A DNA stretch of 57,946 nucleotides, taken from a virus. The stretch's first letter is position 1. Each line of letters starts with the position of its first letter. Positions 20,501-28,865 of the stretch are shown here, one piece after another. The notes beneath the pieces are model-generated. The model was not told the origin of the DNA. It made no database searches and was given only the letters and a program-made list of their open reading frames with translations. Location: positions 1 to 57,946 of IMG/VR virus record IMGVR_UViG_3300008735_000870; one strand, 5' to 3'. The translations under genes and the position numbers were made by a program.

Positions 20501-23500
20501 GTCGGCACCAACTCATAAAACTGTGATTGTAGATTATACAGACACTATTTCTGAAATTTCAACCTTCACACCATTAGAAGATGGGTCAACAGCAGATTCA
20601 TATGGTAATATTTACAAATTTATATCTGTAAGATTAGCATCAATGGACAATGTTAATGATGTGTTATCTTATAATGTTTATAATGATTTAAATGATAGTA
20701 TATCAAAAGAAGGTGATAAAGTTTTTGCAGATGCAGATGCATCTGGATTGTGGCGTGTTTATGAAAAGCAAGATCCATACACGCAAATTAGAATGCTTTC
20801 ACCAGACACAACAGCAGAACAAGATTTTGGATATCAAATAGTAGCAAGGAATGATGGTCGATCAGTTATTATATCATCGCCAACAAAAGGCCAAGGTACA
20901 GTACACTTTTTATTTAGAAGAGAAAGTACAGCAGGAACAACATTTTTAACACAATCAGCTGTAACAACAACTTCTGGTAGTGATAATACAAGTAGATTAG
21001 GTAGTTCATTATCAATGAGTACCGACGAAAACTTTGTTGTAGCAGGTGGACCTTATGCCAATTCTCTTGGTTCAGACGGAAGTACAAGATTTTCAGATGC
21101 AGGTTTAATTAAAATATTTTTATGGAATACATCAACCTTCAAATATGATCCATTAGTTACAAAATTACCACCAACTGATGCGGCATCGCAAAACTTTGGC
21201 TGGGCACATAAAATTTGTGAACCAGGAGCAAGTTCAGTAAGAAGCACACCAGTAAAATATCTATTTGTTTCAGCACCAGGAGTAGGTACAAATGCAGGTG
21301 CAGTTTATATGTATGAATGGGGTATAGGAGAAGATTTATCAACATATGATACATGGACACAAAATTTAACAATAACATCTTCTGACCCAGGTGAGAATAA
21401 AAGATTTGGTCATCGACTACAAGCAAATGATAATGGTGATATACTTGCTGTTAGTTCTAAAGCACCAGGGCAGGCAGGAAAAGTAGAAATTTATACAAGA
21501 ATATCACAATCAAGTGATGATAGTACAAGTCATTCATTTGCTCTTGCACAAACATTGACAGGTACAACAGCAGACGGTTCTTCGTTGAATACTCAATTTG
21601 GAGAGTCATTAACAATGACTAAAGATGGCACAGTTTTAGTAGTTGGTGCTCCAGGATTTGATGATAGTAGCCAAGCAGATGTAGGTGCTATCTATTATTA
21701 TAAATGGAATGCAGACGGATCTACAAACACATATACTTTGCAACAAACTATAAAAGCACCAGACGAACAAACTAATTCAAAATTTGGTAGTACAGTAGAT
21801 ATAAACGATACAGGAACAAGATTAGTAATTGGTGCAGAAAAAATGTCAAATCATAGAGAACAAAAATTTGATTTGGGAGAAACAACATTTGATTTACAAG
21901 ATACAAGATTTATTGATGAAAATTTAGGATCAGGTGCGGCATATACCGCTACTATGTATAATACAAAATTTGTAATAGATGATATATTAGTTACAACAAG
22001 TGTATCAGCAAATGATGATTTTGGTAGAGGTGTTTGTGTTATTGATCAAACAGTTTTTGTTGGTGCACCAGAAGATGAAGGTAACACATCTGCAGACGGA
22101 AGTTCAATGGTTAGTAATGACGGAACAGTTACTTGTTTTGACTTAACAACTAATGACACATACGCTTGGAAAGAAATTTCATCAGAAACTGCATTAATAG
22201 ACATTAATAAATTAGGACAGGTTTTTCATTTTAATAAAAATAGTAAACAAATTTTAAATTATTTTGATTTATATGATCCAGTTAAAGGAAGAATTTTAGG
22301 AATAGCAGATAGAGAAATTAATATTAAAACTACTTGGGATCCAGCGTCATATAATGCTGGTACAAATCCTAAAGAAAAAGTTGCATGGGCCGAAGACCAT
22401 ATTGGAGAAATATGGTGGGATTTATCTAAAGTTAAATGGTTATGGTATGAACAAGGAGATCAAGAATTTAAAATTAATAACTGGGGTAAAGTATTTCCGG
22501 GATCTTCGATTGACATTTATGAATGGACCGAATCAACAATGTTGCCACATGAGTGGAATGATTTAGCAGGAACAACACCAGGATCCTCACAAGGTATATC
22601 AGGAATACCGTTACATCCAGACAATTCACATTACACCGTTAAACAAATATATAATTCAGCACTCGATGGTTTTGTAAATTATTATTATTATTGGGTAAGA
22701 AATAAACAATCAATGCCAACAAATTCAGTAGTTGTAAGAAAAAATACTGCTTCTTATATAAGCAATATAATTTTGAATCCTTTAAATTCAGATATTAGAC
22801 ATTATTCAATTACTGATGTAAACAAAATGTTAGTATTTGGTGCAAAACAAGATCTTTCAAATGATGAAGTTATTTTAAATGTTGACACAAGAACAAATAC
22901 ATTTGAAGGAGGAGCACATTCAATATGGAAATTAGTACGTGAAGGAGATAAATTTTATCGTCCAGGAACACAAATAGAAACACGTTGGTGGGATTCATTA
23001 ATAGGTTCAAATTTAATAGGAGATATTGTACCGGATATAAATTTACCTGTAAATGAAAAATATGGAAATAATATAAGACCACGACAATCTTGGTATGTTA
23101 ATAGATTTAATGCATTAAAAGAAATAATAGATTATGCTAATTCAATTTTAAAAGTTAATGAACTTTCGGGAACAATAAATTTAGATAATTTAAATTCAGA
23201 AGATCCAGAACCAACAGCTGAAAGTTTAGAATGGGACGCTAAAGTTGCCACATATGCTGAACTAACATATATTGATACAAGAGATTTAAGTGGTACTTTA
23301 AATTATCTTGTTGAAGCAGACGAAACAGTAAATGGCTATTGGTCAATATATAAATGGGATGGATCAACATGGTCACGAACCAAAGTACAAACATTTAATA
23401 CAAAAAATTATTGGTCTTACATTGATTGGTATAAAACGACAGGCACTATGGTTCATGATGAAAATACATCAATAGATAAGCAAGTAACGTATCAATATGA

Positions 23501-26500
23501 ATTAGACGCATTAACTTTAGCAACAGGTAAACACGTAAAAGTTACATCCGCAGATACCGGTGGTTGGAAAATATTCATGAAAACCAGTACTGGGTGGGAA
23601 AATGTTGCAACAGAAAATGGTACACTTAGATTATCAACAAAACTTTATGATTATACGCAAGATGCAACAGGATTTGCAGATGCAGATAATTTTGATGATA
23701 ACTTCTTTGATCAAGAACCTGCAATAGAAACTAGAAAAATATTAACAGCATTAAGAGATGATTTGTTTATAAATGAATTAGCAGTAGAATACAATACATT
23801 ATTTTTTATTGGATTAAAACGAGTATTGTCAGAACAAACTTATGTAGATTGGATGTTTAAAACATCTTTTATTAATGCAAGAAATTCTGTAAGAACTTTA
23901 GATCAACGAAAAACTTATACAACAGGAACAGATGCTTGGATTGAATCTTATATAAATGAAGTTAAACCTTTCCATACAAAATTGAGAGAATACAAATTAG
24001 GTTATACAGGTACAGATACTGAAGATGGAATTAATACTGATTTTGATAATCCTCCTTTTTATGATGCAACAACCGGAACAATAAGAAATTTAAATGTACT
24101 AGGTGATGCTACTAAACAAACTGAATATCCTCATAAATTTTGGAGTGAATATTATAAAAAACACGTTGCTTCAATTACTGTAACTAACGGAGGTTCAGGA
24201 TATACAGCAGTTCCAACAGTAACAATATTAGGTGGAACCACAGGCAGTACAGGACCGTTCCAAATTTATGATACAGCGGCATCAGGTGCAAGTGCAGGAT
24301 CATTGGGATATTATTATCCACTTTATACAACAGAATTACAATCTAATATTGCTGATACACAAAATGGTGGAACAGGAACGTCAAGACAATTTACATTTGA
24401 CAGTTATTCGGGCACGTTTTATCAACCAACTTCGTATGTAACATATGCACAATTAATAAAATCAGCAACGTATAAAATGTATACAACACCCGACACAACT
24501 GCGGCAACTGCCACGGCAATTGTTAAGAATGGGTCGGTGTCAGCAATTACAGTAACCGGAATTGGAGCAAATTATACATCAACACCAACAGTAATAATTT
24601 CAGGTGGTTTAGTGGATGGTACAAATCCTACAGATCAAGCTAAAGCATATGCAAATTTAGGAAATGATCTTGTAAGAGATTTTAGTACAACAGTTAAATT
24701 TGATAGAATATCATCTACATCACGAGTACAAGATTGGACAGCATTATCCAGTTATGCATATGGAGATTTAATTAGATATAAAAATCAATTGTATAAAGCA
24801 ACATCGGCTTTTACTGCAACAACAGATTTTGATGACAACGATGGAAATGTATACAAAGTATATGGAGACGAAACAGGATTAAGTGCGGCGGATAGAACAA
24901 AAGGGTTTTATACACCAGCGTCAGGAATGCCAGGAAATGAATTATCACAATTAATGACTGGAGTAGATTATGGTGGCACAATGGTTACAGGCTTATTGTT
25001 TACACAAGGTCAAGGATGGGATAAATCGGGTTGGTATGATTATGCGTGGGATCATTATGGTACATCAAAAATTAAAACATTTTATGGAGATGGTAGTACA
25101 GTTGCATTTACATTTACAACAGCACCAGCAACAACTGAAGTTTATCAAATATATGTTGCAGGAACATTAACAACAGATGTTTTCAGAGGGGATGGGTCAA
25201 CAACAACATTTACATTAAGTTCTGCTCCAGCCGACGGAGCTGTGATTAAATTTATACTATTTGATGACGATGGTGTATTAACACCAACTGATGATAGAAC
25301 ATTAGATTCAATTGTTAAAGGTGGATTGTTTAATTCAGCATTAGGTACATCACCATCAGATATTTTATTAGAAGGAGATGAATTTGTTTCACCAGATACA
25401 AGTTATGCTCCAGAAGAAGCAGTACCTGGACAAATGTTTGATACAGTAGATATAAAAGTTTATACATCACCAGAATCAGGTGCGCCATTTATTACAACAA
25501 AAAATTATACAGGTAACGGATCAACAACAGCGTTTTCAACAGGAGAGTATCCAGGAACATTAGCATCAGTTATTGTATCAGTTGATGGAGTAACTAAAAA
25601 AATTACAACAGATTATACAATTAATGTAGCAAATAAAACAGTTACATTTGGTTCAGCACCAGCAAATAATTCTATTATTTCAATTAGGACGTTTGCAATA
25701 TCAGGAGAAAATTATAGAGTATTAGATACGTACACAGGAGATGGTAGTACAGTTGCATACACAACATCAACAAGAGAAAACTTTAATTTAGATTCTAGTA
25801 ATTCACAAATTTATATTACAATTAATGGTGTACCAACAACAGCATACACAACAACATCATTAGCAAAATCAATTATTGTTACATTTGATTCTGCTCCGGC
25901 GGCAAATGCTTATGTTCAAGTTGCAGGATTTAATCAAACATCAGCAACAAGAGCGTATGCTCAAATTATGTCAGGTACAATTACATATGATGGATCAACA
26001 ACTAGGCATACTTTAACATATCCACCAGGAGCAATTGGTCCATATTCAGGATTAACACTAGTTGAAGTTAATGGAAAAATGTTAAGAGGTCCCGACAATA
26101 CATATTATTTAGGTGACGGTAGTACATACAACTACGGTGTAGTAACAGGTTTAGAAGATGATTCAACAGTTGATCCGTCAAAAACAATTTCAGCTGAATC
26201 AGATGTACAAGTATTTGTAAATGGAGTACAAAAATTATTAAACACTGATTACACAGTTAACATTGGTGCACAAACAATTTCAATGGTAACAGCACCAACA
26301 GTAACAGATGTAATTGCAATATCAACATTAGTTGATAATCATTATTACAATGAAGGAAATGATATAATTTTAATTCCAAGTAGAATAACAAGTCCTTACA
26401 GTTTGTCATCAAGTGATGTTATAACAGTTACAACATTTAATAATGCACTTGGTACAAAACTAAGAAGAGAAGTTTTAGAAGGAAGATCAACTGGAATATT

Positions 26501-28127
26501 TGCATTAAGATTTGATCCATTAAATGCTGGATATACAACTGTTTGGTTAAATGGAACACAATTAATAAAAGATCATGATTATACATTAACAGGAAATATA
26601 GTTACAGTAGTAGGCAAAACAATAACAGCATCTGATAGATTAGATGTATTATATTTTGCATTAGGATCGGCTGTTGGAGCAACAGGATTTAGAATATTTA
26701 AAGATATGTTGAATAGAATATTCTATAAACGTATTTCAAAAACAAACACAACCGAAATAGCAAATGATATCGTACCAGAATCATCAACTATTCAAGTTAA
26801 AGACGGAACAAAATTACCTGAAGTAACTGGAACAACACCAGGAGTTATCTTTGTTGACAAAGAAAGAATAGAATACTTTGTTAAGAATGGTGATACATTA
26901 TCTCAATTAAGAAGAGGTACTTTAGGAACAGGAATTAAGGAGCATAGTTCAGGAGTGGAAGTCGTAGACGCCTCTGGAACTCAAACTATCCCTTATGCTG
27001 ACACAGTGTATACTGACACCGCAACAGGTGATGGTAGTACAGTCGGTTTTACGACAACACAAGCCTTAACCTCAGCTAGTCAATTAGACATATTCATTGG
27101 TGGCCAACGATTGTTGTTGACTAGCGAGGACGGCTCAACTATTAACTATTCAATAGGTGGATTTACAAATATTTCATCAGCAACTTTTGTTAGAGCCTCA
27201 ACTTCTTTAAATTCTACTGATAACGATGTAAGAGATGTTAAGTGGAACAATGACGGAACTAAAATGTTTATGTTAGGTAGAGCAAACGATAGTGTTTATG
27301 AATATTCAGCATCAACGGCCTTTGACGTTTCAACAATAACTTATGTTCGTCTTTTAGATATTGGTGTTGTATCTGCTACGCAAGGAGATGATGCGGCCAA
27401 TAGTATAGAATTTAATACAGACGGAACAAAACTGTTTGTGTTAGGTCAAGGACAAGATAAAGTTGATGAATATGCATTAAGTACAAGCTTCAATCTTTCA
27501 ACGGCTTCCTTTACACATAGTTTTAGTGTAGCGTCTCAAGAACTTCTACCGTATGGTCTAGCATTTAATAATGACGGAACTAAGATGTTTGTTACTGGTT
27601 GGGCAGGTGATGATATAAATGAATATACATTAAGTACAGGTTTTGATGTTTCGACAGCAACATATTCTCAAAATTTCAGTGTCAGTGCTCAAGCCGGAAA
27701 ACCATCAGCAGTACAATTTAATAATACTGGAACTAAAATGTATGTTTTAAATGGAACTGGTGCTCCAACAATATTTCAATATACATTAATAACAGCATTT
27801 GATATTTCAACAGCATCTTACGAAAATACGTCTTTTAGTACACTTACTGAAGAAGCAAACCCAAGAGGCTTCTGTTTTAACAATGACGGTAGCCAACTGT
27901 TTGTTTGCGGGTTTACCGGAGATGACATTAATGAATATACTTGTAATGCTGGAATAATATTAAGTTCTCCACCAGCAGATGGAACGCAAGTTAAAATATT
28001 ACATAAGAAAGGACAGGTTTGGTATACAGGAGCAGACGGTAACCCTGCAAACGGTAAAGGATTACAAGCTTCTACTACATCACAAGCAAAATTCATAGGA
28101 GTAGAACCAACAAATGCACCTGAATAA
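14514..28127 (+). CDS. Giant (4537-residue) baseplate/virion structural protein with cupredoxin and beta-propeller regions, gp7 position
   Basis: It follows gp6, where T4 has gp7 (about 1030 residues), but only position supports that name. The N-terminus (LPVFYRTDSNTRFLSSTIDP; later YFGGNVDNHDRL and YYWLPEGPNSI) matches my memory of large marine T4-like virion proteins. Residues about 190-295 form a cupredoxin-like domain with ligands HPFH (226-229), C279, H282 and M285. Residues about 2100-2530 are an FG-GAP-type propeller (FG...VVGAPG repeats). YxxGDxVxYxGxxYxA modules occur near 1670 and 3420. GGSGYTxxPTV repeats lie at about 3220-3370, and (T/G)GDGST beta modules at 3525-3880 and near 4172. 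A second propeller-like region (NNDGTKMFVTG...DDINEYTLST repeats, about 50 residues each) spans about 4230-4480. Confidence 0.8.
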   Translation: MVDKATNSQSVQEVVTQDGIELRRSIAHLPVFYRTDSNTRFLSSTIDPLIQKGALQRLDGYIGRQDAYTRQITDTYLSATNRDRMAYQLEPAVTYTDKDTTSVNPEDQVKFSGTYDDYINQIKYFGGNVDNHDRLNKEVIYSWNPAIDLDKLINYREYYWLPEGPNSITLDSVGPTALVEIDVTAWPDDGSTTRAWKFGTKESERNPQIKLYRGNTYKFKVDAKGHPFHIMTEPYRQGVAEDGSTSTLYTTGVINPATDSGIVTFTVPTTAPDVLYYQCGNHDSMYGIFTVGTISSTTKIDVANDILGTKNYALRTLNLSNGMKIKFESNVTDSTYAGKEYYVEGVGDSITFTNIEDLITPESYATETTILFDSIAYDSRPYAKAFYRPETKDYITIKRDSRDQNAWSRYNRWFHKSVIDETADANGYTPNLLETDRAKRPIIEFDSGLALYNHGTVAKTSVTLFDTVTTDAFSNVVAQTGYIIDGLAVADGMRVVFSADTDTLVKNKIYVINFVQAGDSTSVINLTEATDAVPADNESIFIEFGTANQGKTYYYDKSTTTWKTGQTKIKVNQAPLFGMWDNDHISFDDTTTYPNSTFSGANVFAYKTSTTATTDTVLGIKVKYNTINNIGDIVFESDHTAGTFTYRTDNNIITKNLSEGHLHYTTSLTTHNSKSAWVKRTNESKQRVVRTFIVDKTEKQLFQIDFYKNSISLTDLEISVTVNGIRKNLTTDYTIVNGTVNKYIQFVKELKVDDQIKLVGYSATKKVSNKGIYQIPENLSVNPLNIQKGTFTYGQILGHVKDIFDKNTDITGSIPGSSSLRDNPDATLNGGLIVQHEGTLLPAVFGLIDQEANVLIAIDYCNQEYEKFYNSFLTYGLGTAYEGIAADRVDEIIIAINQGRGSTFPFFYEDMIGVGENYSLRTYTVQDASETEYAIDSVHTMTETNNRAVYVYKNDVQLILGTEYTVSTTDDSINIISTLVAGDIIKIRDYSDTTGSFIPPTPTKLGLYPKFKPELFTDDTYLISQTMIRKHDGSFIKAYGDERDNLILELEKRIYNNIKTQYDSTLLDIGDVVPSAFKSTEYTLTEINDVMGSDFYIWAGRNGVQYINNTTFVEGSPFTYNYSASTDRINDAKLPGHWRGIYKYFYDTDSPHIRPWEILGYSEKPSTWESTYGLAPYTSGNTILWDAVAGHLGRYGKSSIASYIPVDTSGNLLDPIAAKLINTFDVPNRNQAWKFGDQGPAETSWRRSSAYPFSVIKTLALTKPAKFFNLFFDNSRLTKNISNNLISKDTNIIQQLSTANYHLETSTNIQTGVVTRYTTAGYQPFVVNYLIFKNLDPLTFFYNKLKQLDIQLAYKLGGFTDKENIKVLTDSVSPGSTSGSKFIPDENYKILFRTSNPVNSFNYSGVLIEKNTDTSIDGSTLLGGWKVLGYSTTKPYFNFYYPIKSITGQKVIVSDAEAIIYQNYQTTTQVIPYGHVFDTIQQVVDFLMGYGKWLESKGFVYDKFSNEIKEVLNWRLSVKEFLFWTTQPWAPGSAITISPGANGFQLNTENSIVGKLKNLAGDYSLLDAGGRKIDIVNVSTKRLGKNFEISIKDPDIGLYNIALNTVQKEHILLFDNTTVFSDIIYEPYTGYRQARLKLVGWKTSNWTGDYHAPGFMFDAAQVTYWLKNTDYKIGDTVEYQGKFYVAKINHNSSTTFVNESWIQKSEKPKLQLIPNFDYKISRFNDFYSLESNNFDESQQGLAQHLIGYQSRDYLENLFVNDISQYKFYQGYIQEKGTQNAIDKLLKAKYEGQNISLDLYPEWMIRTGKIGNTDLKESIQIVLDDDEFTANSQSIELFDTSNETQQYARSVYVDKNNLYSKPVEYIASTTFSRYSYATEGVDRDTVQVLPNAGYPQLNQVQRTAYNIEDLLELDLTLTSSNDLIWVANKTNNDWDVFRLTLSGYKIAQLKPINGNTQLEITFTSSHDLVAGSSTTMADYFAITNSKTVELNGVYTVQSAPTHKTVIVDYTDTISEISTFTPLEDGSTADSYGNIYKFISVRLASMDNVNDVLSYNVYNDLNDSISKEGDKVFADADASGLWRVYEKQDPYTQIRMLSPDTTAEQDFGYQIVARNDGRSVIISSPTKGQGTVHFLFRRESTAGTTFLTQSAVTTTSGSDNTSRLGSSLSMSTDENFVVAGGPYANSLGSDGSTRFSDAGLIKIFLWNTSTFKYDPLVTKLPPTDAASQNFGWAHKICEPGASSVRSTPVKYLFVSAPGVGTNAGAVYMYEWGIGEDLSTYDTWTQNLTITSSDPGENKRFGHRLQANDNGDILAVSSKAPGQAGKVEIYTRISQSSDDSTSHSFALAQTLTGTTADGSSLNTQFGESLTMTKDGTVLVVGAPGFDDSSQADVGAIYYYKWNADGSTNTYTLQQTIKAPDEQTNSKFGSTVDINDTGTRLVIGAEKMSNHREQKFDLGETTFDLQDTRFIDENLGSGAAYTATMYNTKFVIDDILVTTSVSANDDFGRGVCVIDQTVFVGAPEDEGNTSADGSSMVSNDGTVTCFDLTTNDTYAWKEISSETALIDINKLGQVFHFNKNSKQILNYFDLYDPVKGRILGIADREINIKTTWDPASYNAGTNPKEKVAWAEDHIGEIWWDLSKVKWLWYEQGDQEFKINNWGKVFPGSSIDIYEWTESTMLPHEWNDLAGTTPGSSQGISGIPLHPDNSHYTVKQIYNSALDGFVNYYYYWVRNKQSMPTNSVVVRKNTASYISNIILNPLNSDIRHYSITDVNKMLVFGAKQDLSNDEVILNVDTRTNTFEGGAHSIWKLVREGDKFYRPGTQIETRWWDSLIGSNLIGDIVPDINLPVNEKYGNNIRPRQSWYVNRFNALKEIIDYANSILKVNELSGTINLDNLNSEDPEPTAESLEWDAKVATYAELTYIDTRDLSGTLNYLVEADETVNGYWSIYKWDGSTWSRTKVQTFNTKNYWSYIDWYKTTGTMVHDENTSIDKQVTYQYELDALTLATGKHVKVTSADTGGWKIFMKTSTGWENVATENGTLRLSTKLYDYTQDATGFADADNFDDNFFDQEPAIETRKILTALRDDLFINELAVEYNTLFFIGLKRVLSEQTYVDWMFKTSFINARNSVRTLDQRKTYTTGTDAWIESYINEVKPFHTKLREYKLGYTGTDTEDGINTDFDNPPFYDATTGTIRNLNVLGDATKQTEYPHKFWSEYYKKHVASITVTNGGSGYTAVPTVTILGGTTGSTGPFQIYDTAASGASAGSLGYYYPLYTTELQSNIADTQNGGTGTSRQFTFDSYSGTFYQPTSYVTYAQLIKSATYKMYTTPDTTAATATAIVKNGSVSAITVTGIGANYTSTPTVIISGGLVDGTNPTDQAKAYANLGNDLVRDFSTTVKFDRISSTSRVQDWTALSSYAYGDLIRYKNQLYKATSAFTATTDFDDNDGNVYKVYGDETGLSAADRTKGFYTPASGMPGNELSQLMTGVDYGGTMVTGLLFTQGQGWDKSGWYDYAWDHYGTSKIKTFYGDGSTVAFTFTTAPATTEVYQIYVAGTLTTDVFRGDGSTTTFTLSSAPADGAVIKFILFDDDGVLTPTDDRTLDSIVKGGLFNSALGTSPSDILLEGDEFVSPDTSYAPEEAVPGQMFDTVDIKVYTSPESGAPFITTKNYTGNGSTTAFSTGEYPGTLASVIVSVDGVTKKITTDYTINVANKTVTFGSAPANNSIISIRTFAISGENYRVLDTYTGDGSTVAYTTSTRENFNLDSSNSQIYITINGVPTTAYTTTSLAKSIIVTFDSAPAANAYVQVAGFNQTSATRAYAQIMSGTITYDGSTTRHTLTYPPGAIGPYSGLTLVEVNGKMLRGPDNTYYLGDGSTYNYGVVTGLEDDSTVDPSKTISAESDVQVFVNGVQKLLNTDYTVNIGAQTISMVTAPTVTDVIAISTLVDNHYYNEGNDIILIPSRITSPYSLSSSDVITVTTFNNALGTKLRREVLEGRSTGIFALRFDPLNAGYTTVWLNGTQLIKDHDYTLTGNIVTVVGKTITASDRLDVLYFALGSAVGATGFRIFKDMLNRIFYKRISKTNTTEIANDIVPESSTIQVKDGTKLPEVTGTTPGVIFVDKERIEYFVKNGDTLSQLRRGTLGTGIKEHSSGVEVVDASGTQTIPYADTVYTDTATGDGSTVGFTTTQALTSASQLDIFIGGQRLLLTSEDGSTINYSIGGFTNISSATFVRASTSLNSTDNDVRDVKWNNDGTKMFMLGRANDSVYEYSASTAFDVSTITYVRLLDIGVVSATQGDDAANSIEFNTDGTKLFVLGQGQDKVDEYALSTSFNLSTASFTHSFSVASQELLPYGLAFNNDGTKMFVTGWAGDDINEYTLSTGFDVSTATYSQNFSVSAQAGKPSAVQFNNTGTKMYVLNGTGAPTIFQYTLITAFDISTASYENTSFSTLTEEANPRGFCFNNDGSQLFVCGFTGDDINEYTCNAGIILSSPPADGTQVKILHKKGQVWYTGADGNPANGKGLQASTTSQAKFIGVEPTNAPE

Positions 28128-28130
28128 ATA
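28123..28130 (+). promoter_or_regulatory. Late-promoter-like AATAAATA overlapping the giant gene's stop
   Basis: The octamer differs from TATAAATA only at its first base and contains the TAA stop (28125-28127). T4 spacing would put the transcript start near 28136, two nt before the ATG at 28138, so the message would be almost leaderless. The same arrangement recurs at 30349 and 33859. Motif only, no direct proof. Confidence 0.45.
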
Positions 28131-28137
28131 CAATAAG

Positions 28138-28863
28138 ATGACTGAAGAATCTAAACAAAACGAGCATAAAGAAGAAGTACAAAAACCACAAGATCAAACC
28201 GGAGTTTGTATGACTGGACATATTAAAATATGGGATCCAGAAACAGGTGAAGTAATTGTGGATAAAAGAAACGCAATTCATTATGAAAATATGTCACAGG
28301 CGTTAGCAAATTCATTAGCAAATAAAACAACTGGATTTGTACACGAAATGGCTTTTGGTAACGGAGGTACGTCAGTAGATCCAACAGGAATTATAACTTA
28401 CTTAACGCCAAATAGCACAGGTACAAGTGCAACATTATATAATCAAACATATTATAAAGTAGTAGATGATAATTCATCTACTAATAAAGATACAACAAGA
28501 AATAAAATGGAAGTACGACACACAGCAGGAAACAAATATACTGATATAGTTTGTACTTGCACGTTAGATTATGGAGAGCCAACAGGGCAATCAGCATTTG
28601 ACAATACAACAAATTTTAATGGCGATTATGTGTTTGATGAATTAGGATTAAAAAGTTGGGAAGGAACAGAAAATGGTTCAACAAATAAATTATTAACACA
28701 CGTTATATTTCACCCAGTACAAAAATCATTAAACAGATTAATTCAAATTGATTATACTTTAAGAATACAATCATTAACAACATTTACTGAAACGAGTTCA
28801 ACTGCAATAAGCACATCAAATACTGTAAGTGGAACAACGGCAGGTAGCAACACAGGATATTAA
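28138..28863 (+). CDS. Conserved marine-phage virion protein, unknown role (gp8 position)
   Basis: 241 residues from ATG 28138. An upstream in-frame ATG at 28114 would add eight residues but lies inside the previous gene and before the promoter-like motif, so 28138 is preferred. After an acidic Lys/Glu/Gln start, the protein has TGHIKIWDPETGEVIVDKRN and AIHYENMSQALANSLANKT, then a loop-rich middle and a beta C-terminus. I recall the VDKRNAIH..NM pattern from structural proteins of marine T4-like phages, but its role is not known to me. By order it could correspond to gp8 of T4. The last about 25 residues are Ser/Thr-rich and end SGTTAGSNTGY, like the end of gp6. Confidence 0.7.
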   Translation: MTEESKQNEHKEEVQKPQDQTGVCMTGHIKIWDPETGEVIVDKRNAIHYENMSQALANSLANKTTGFVHEMAFGNGGTSVDPTGIITYLTPNSTGTSATLYNQTYYKVVDDNSSTNKDTTRNKMEVRHTAGNKYTDIVCTCTLDYGEPTGQSAFDNTTNFNGDYVFDELGLKSWEGTENGSTNKLLTHVIFHPVQKSLNRLIQIDYTLRIQSLTTFTETSSTAISTSNTVSGTTAGSNTGY

Positions 28864-28865
28864 GG

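Noticed and set aside
28114-28137. An earlier ATG start for the 241-residue virion protein
   Set aside because: It lies upstream of the late-promoter-like motif and inside the giant gene, with no ribosome site.
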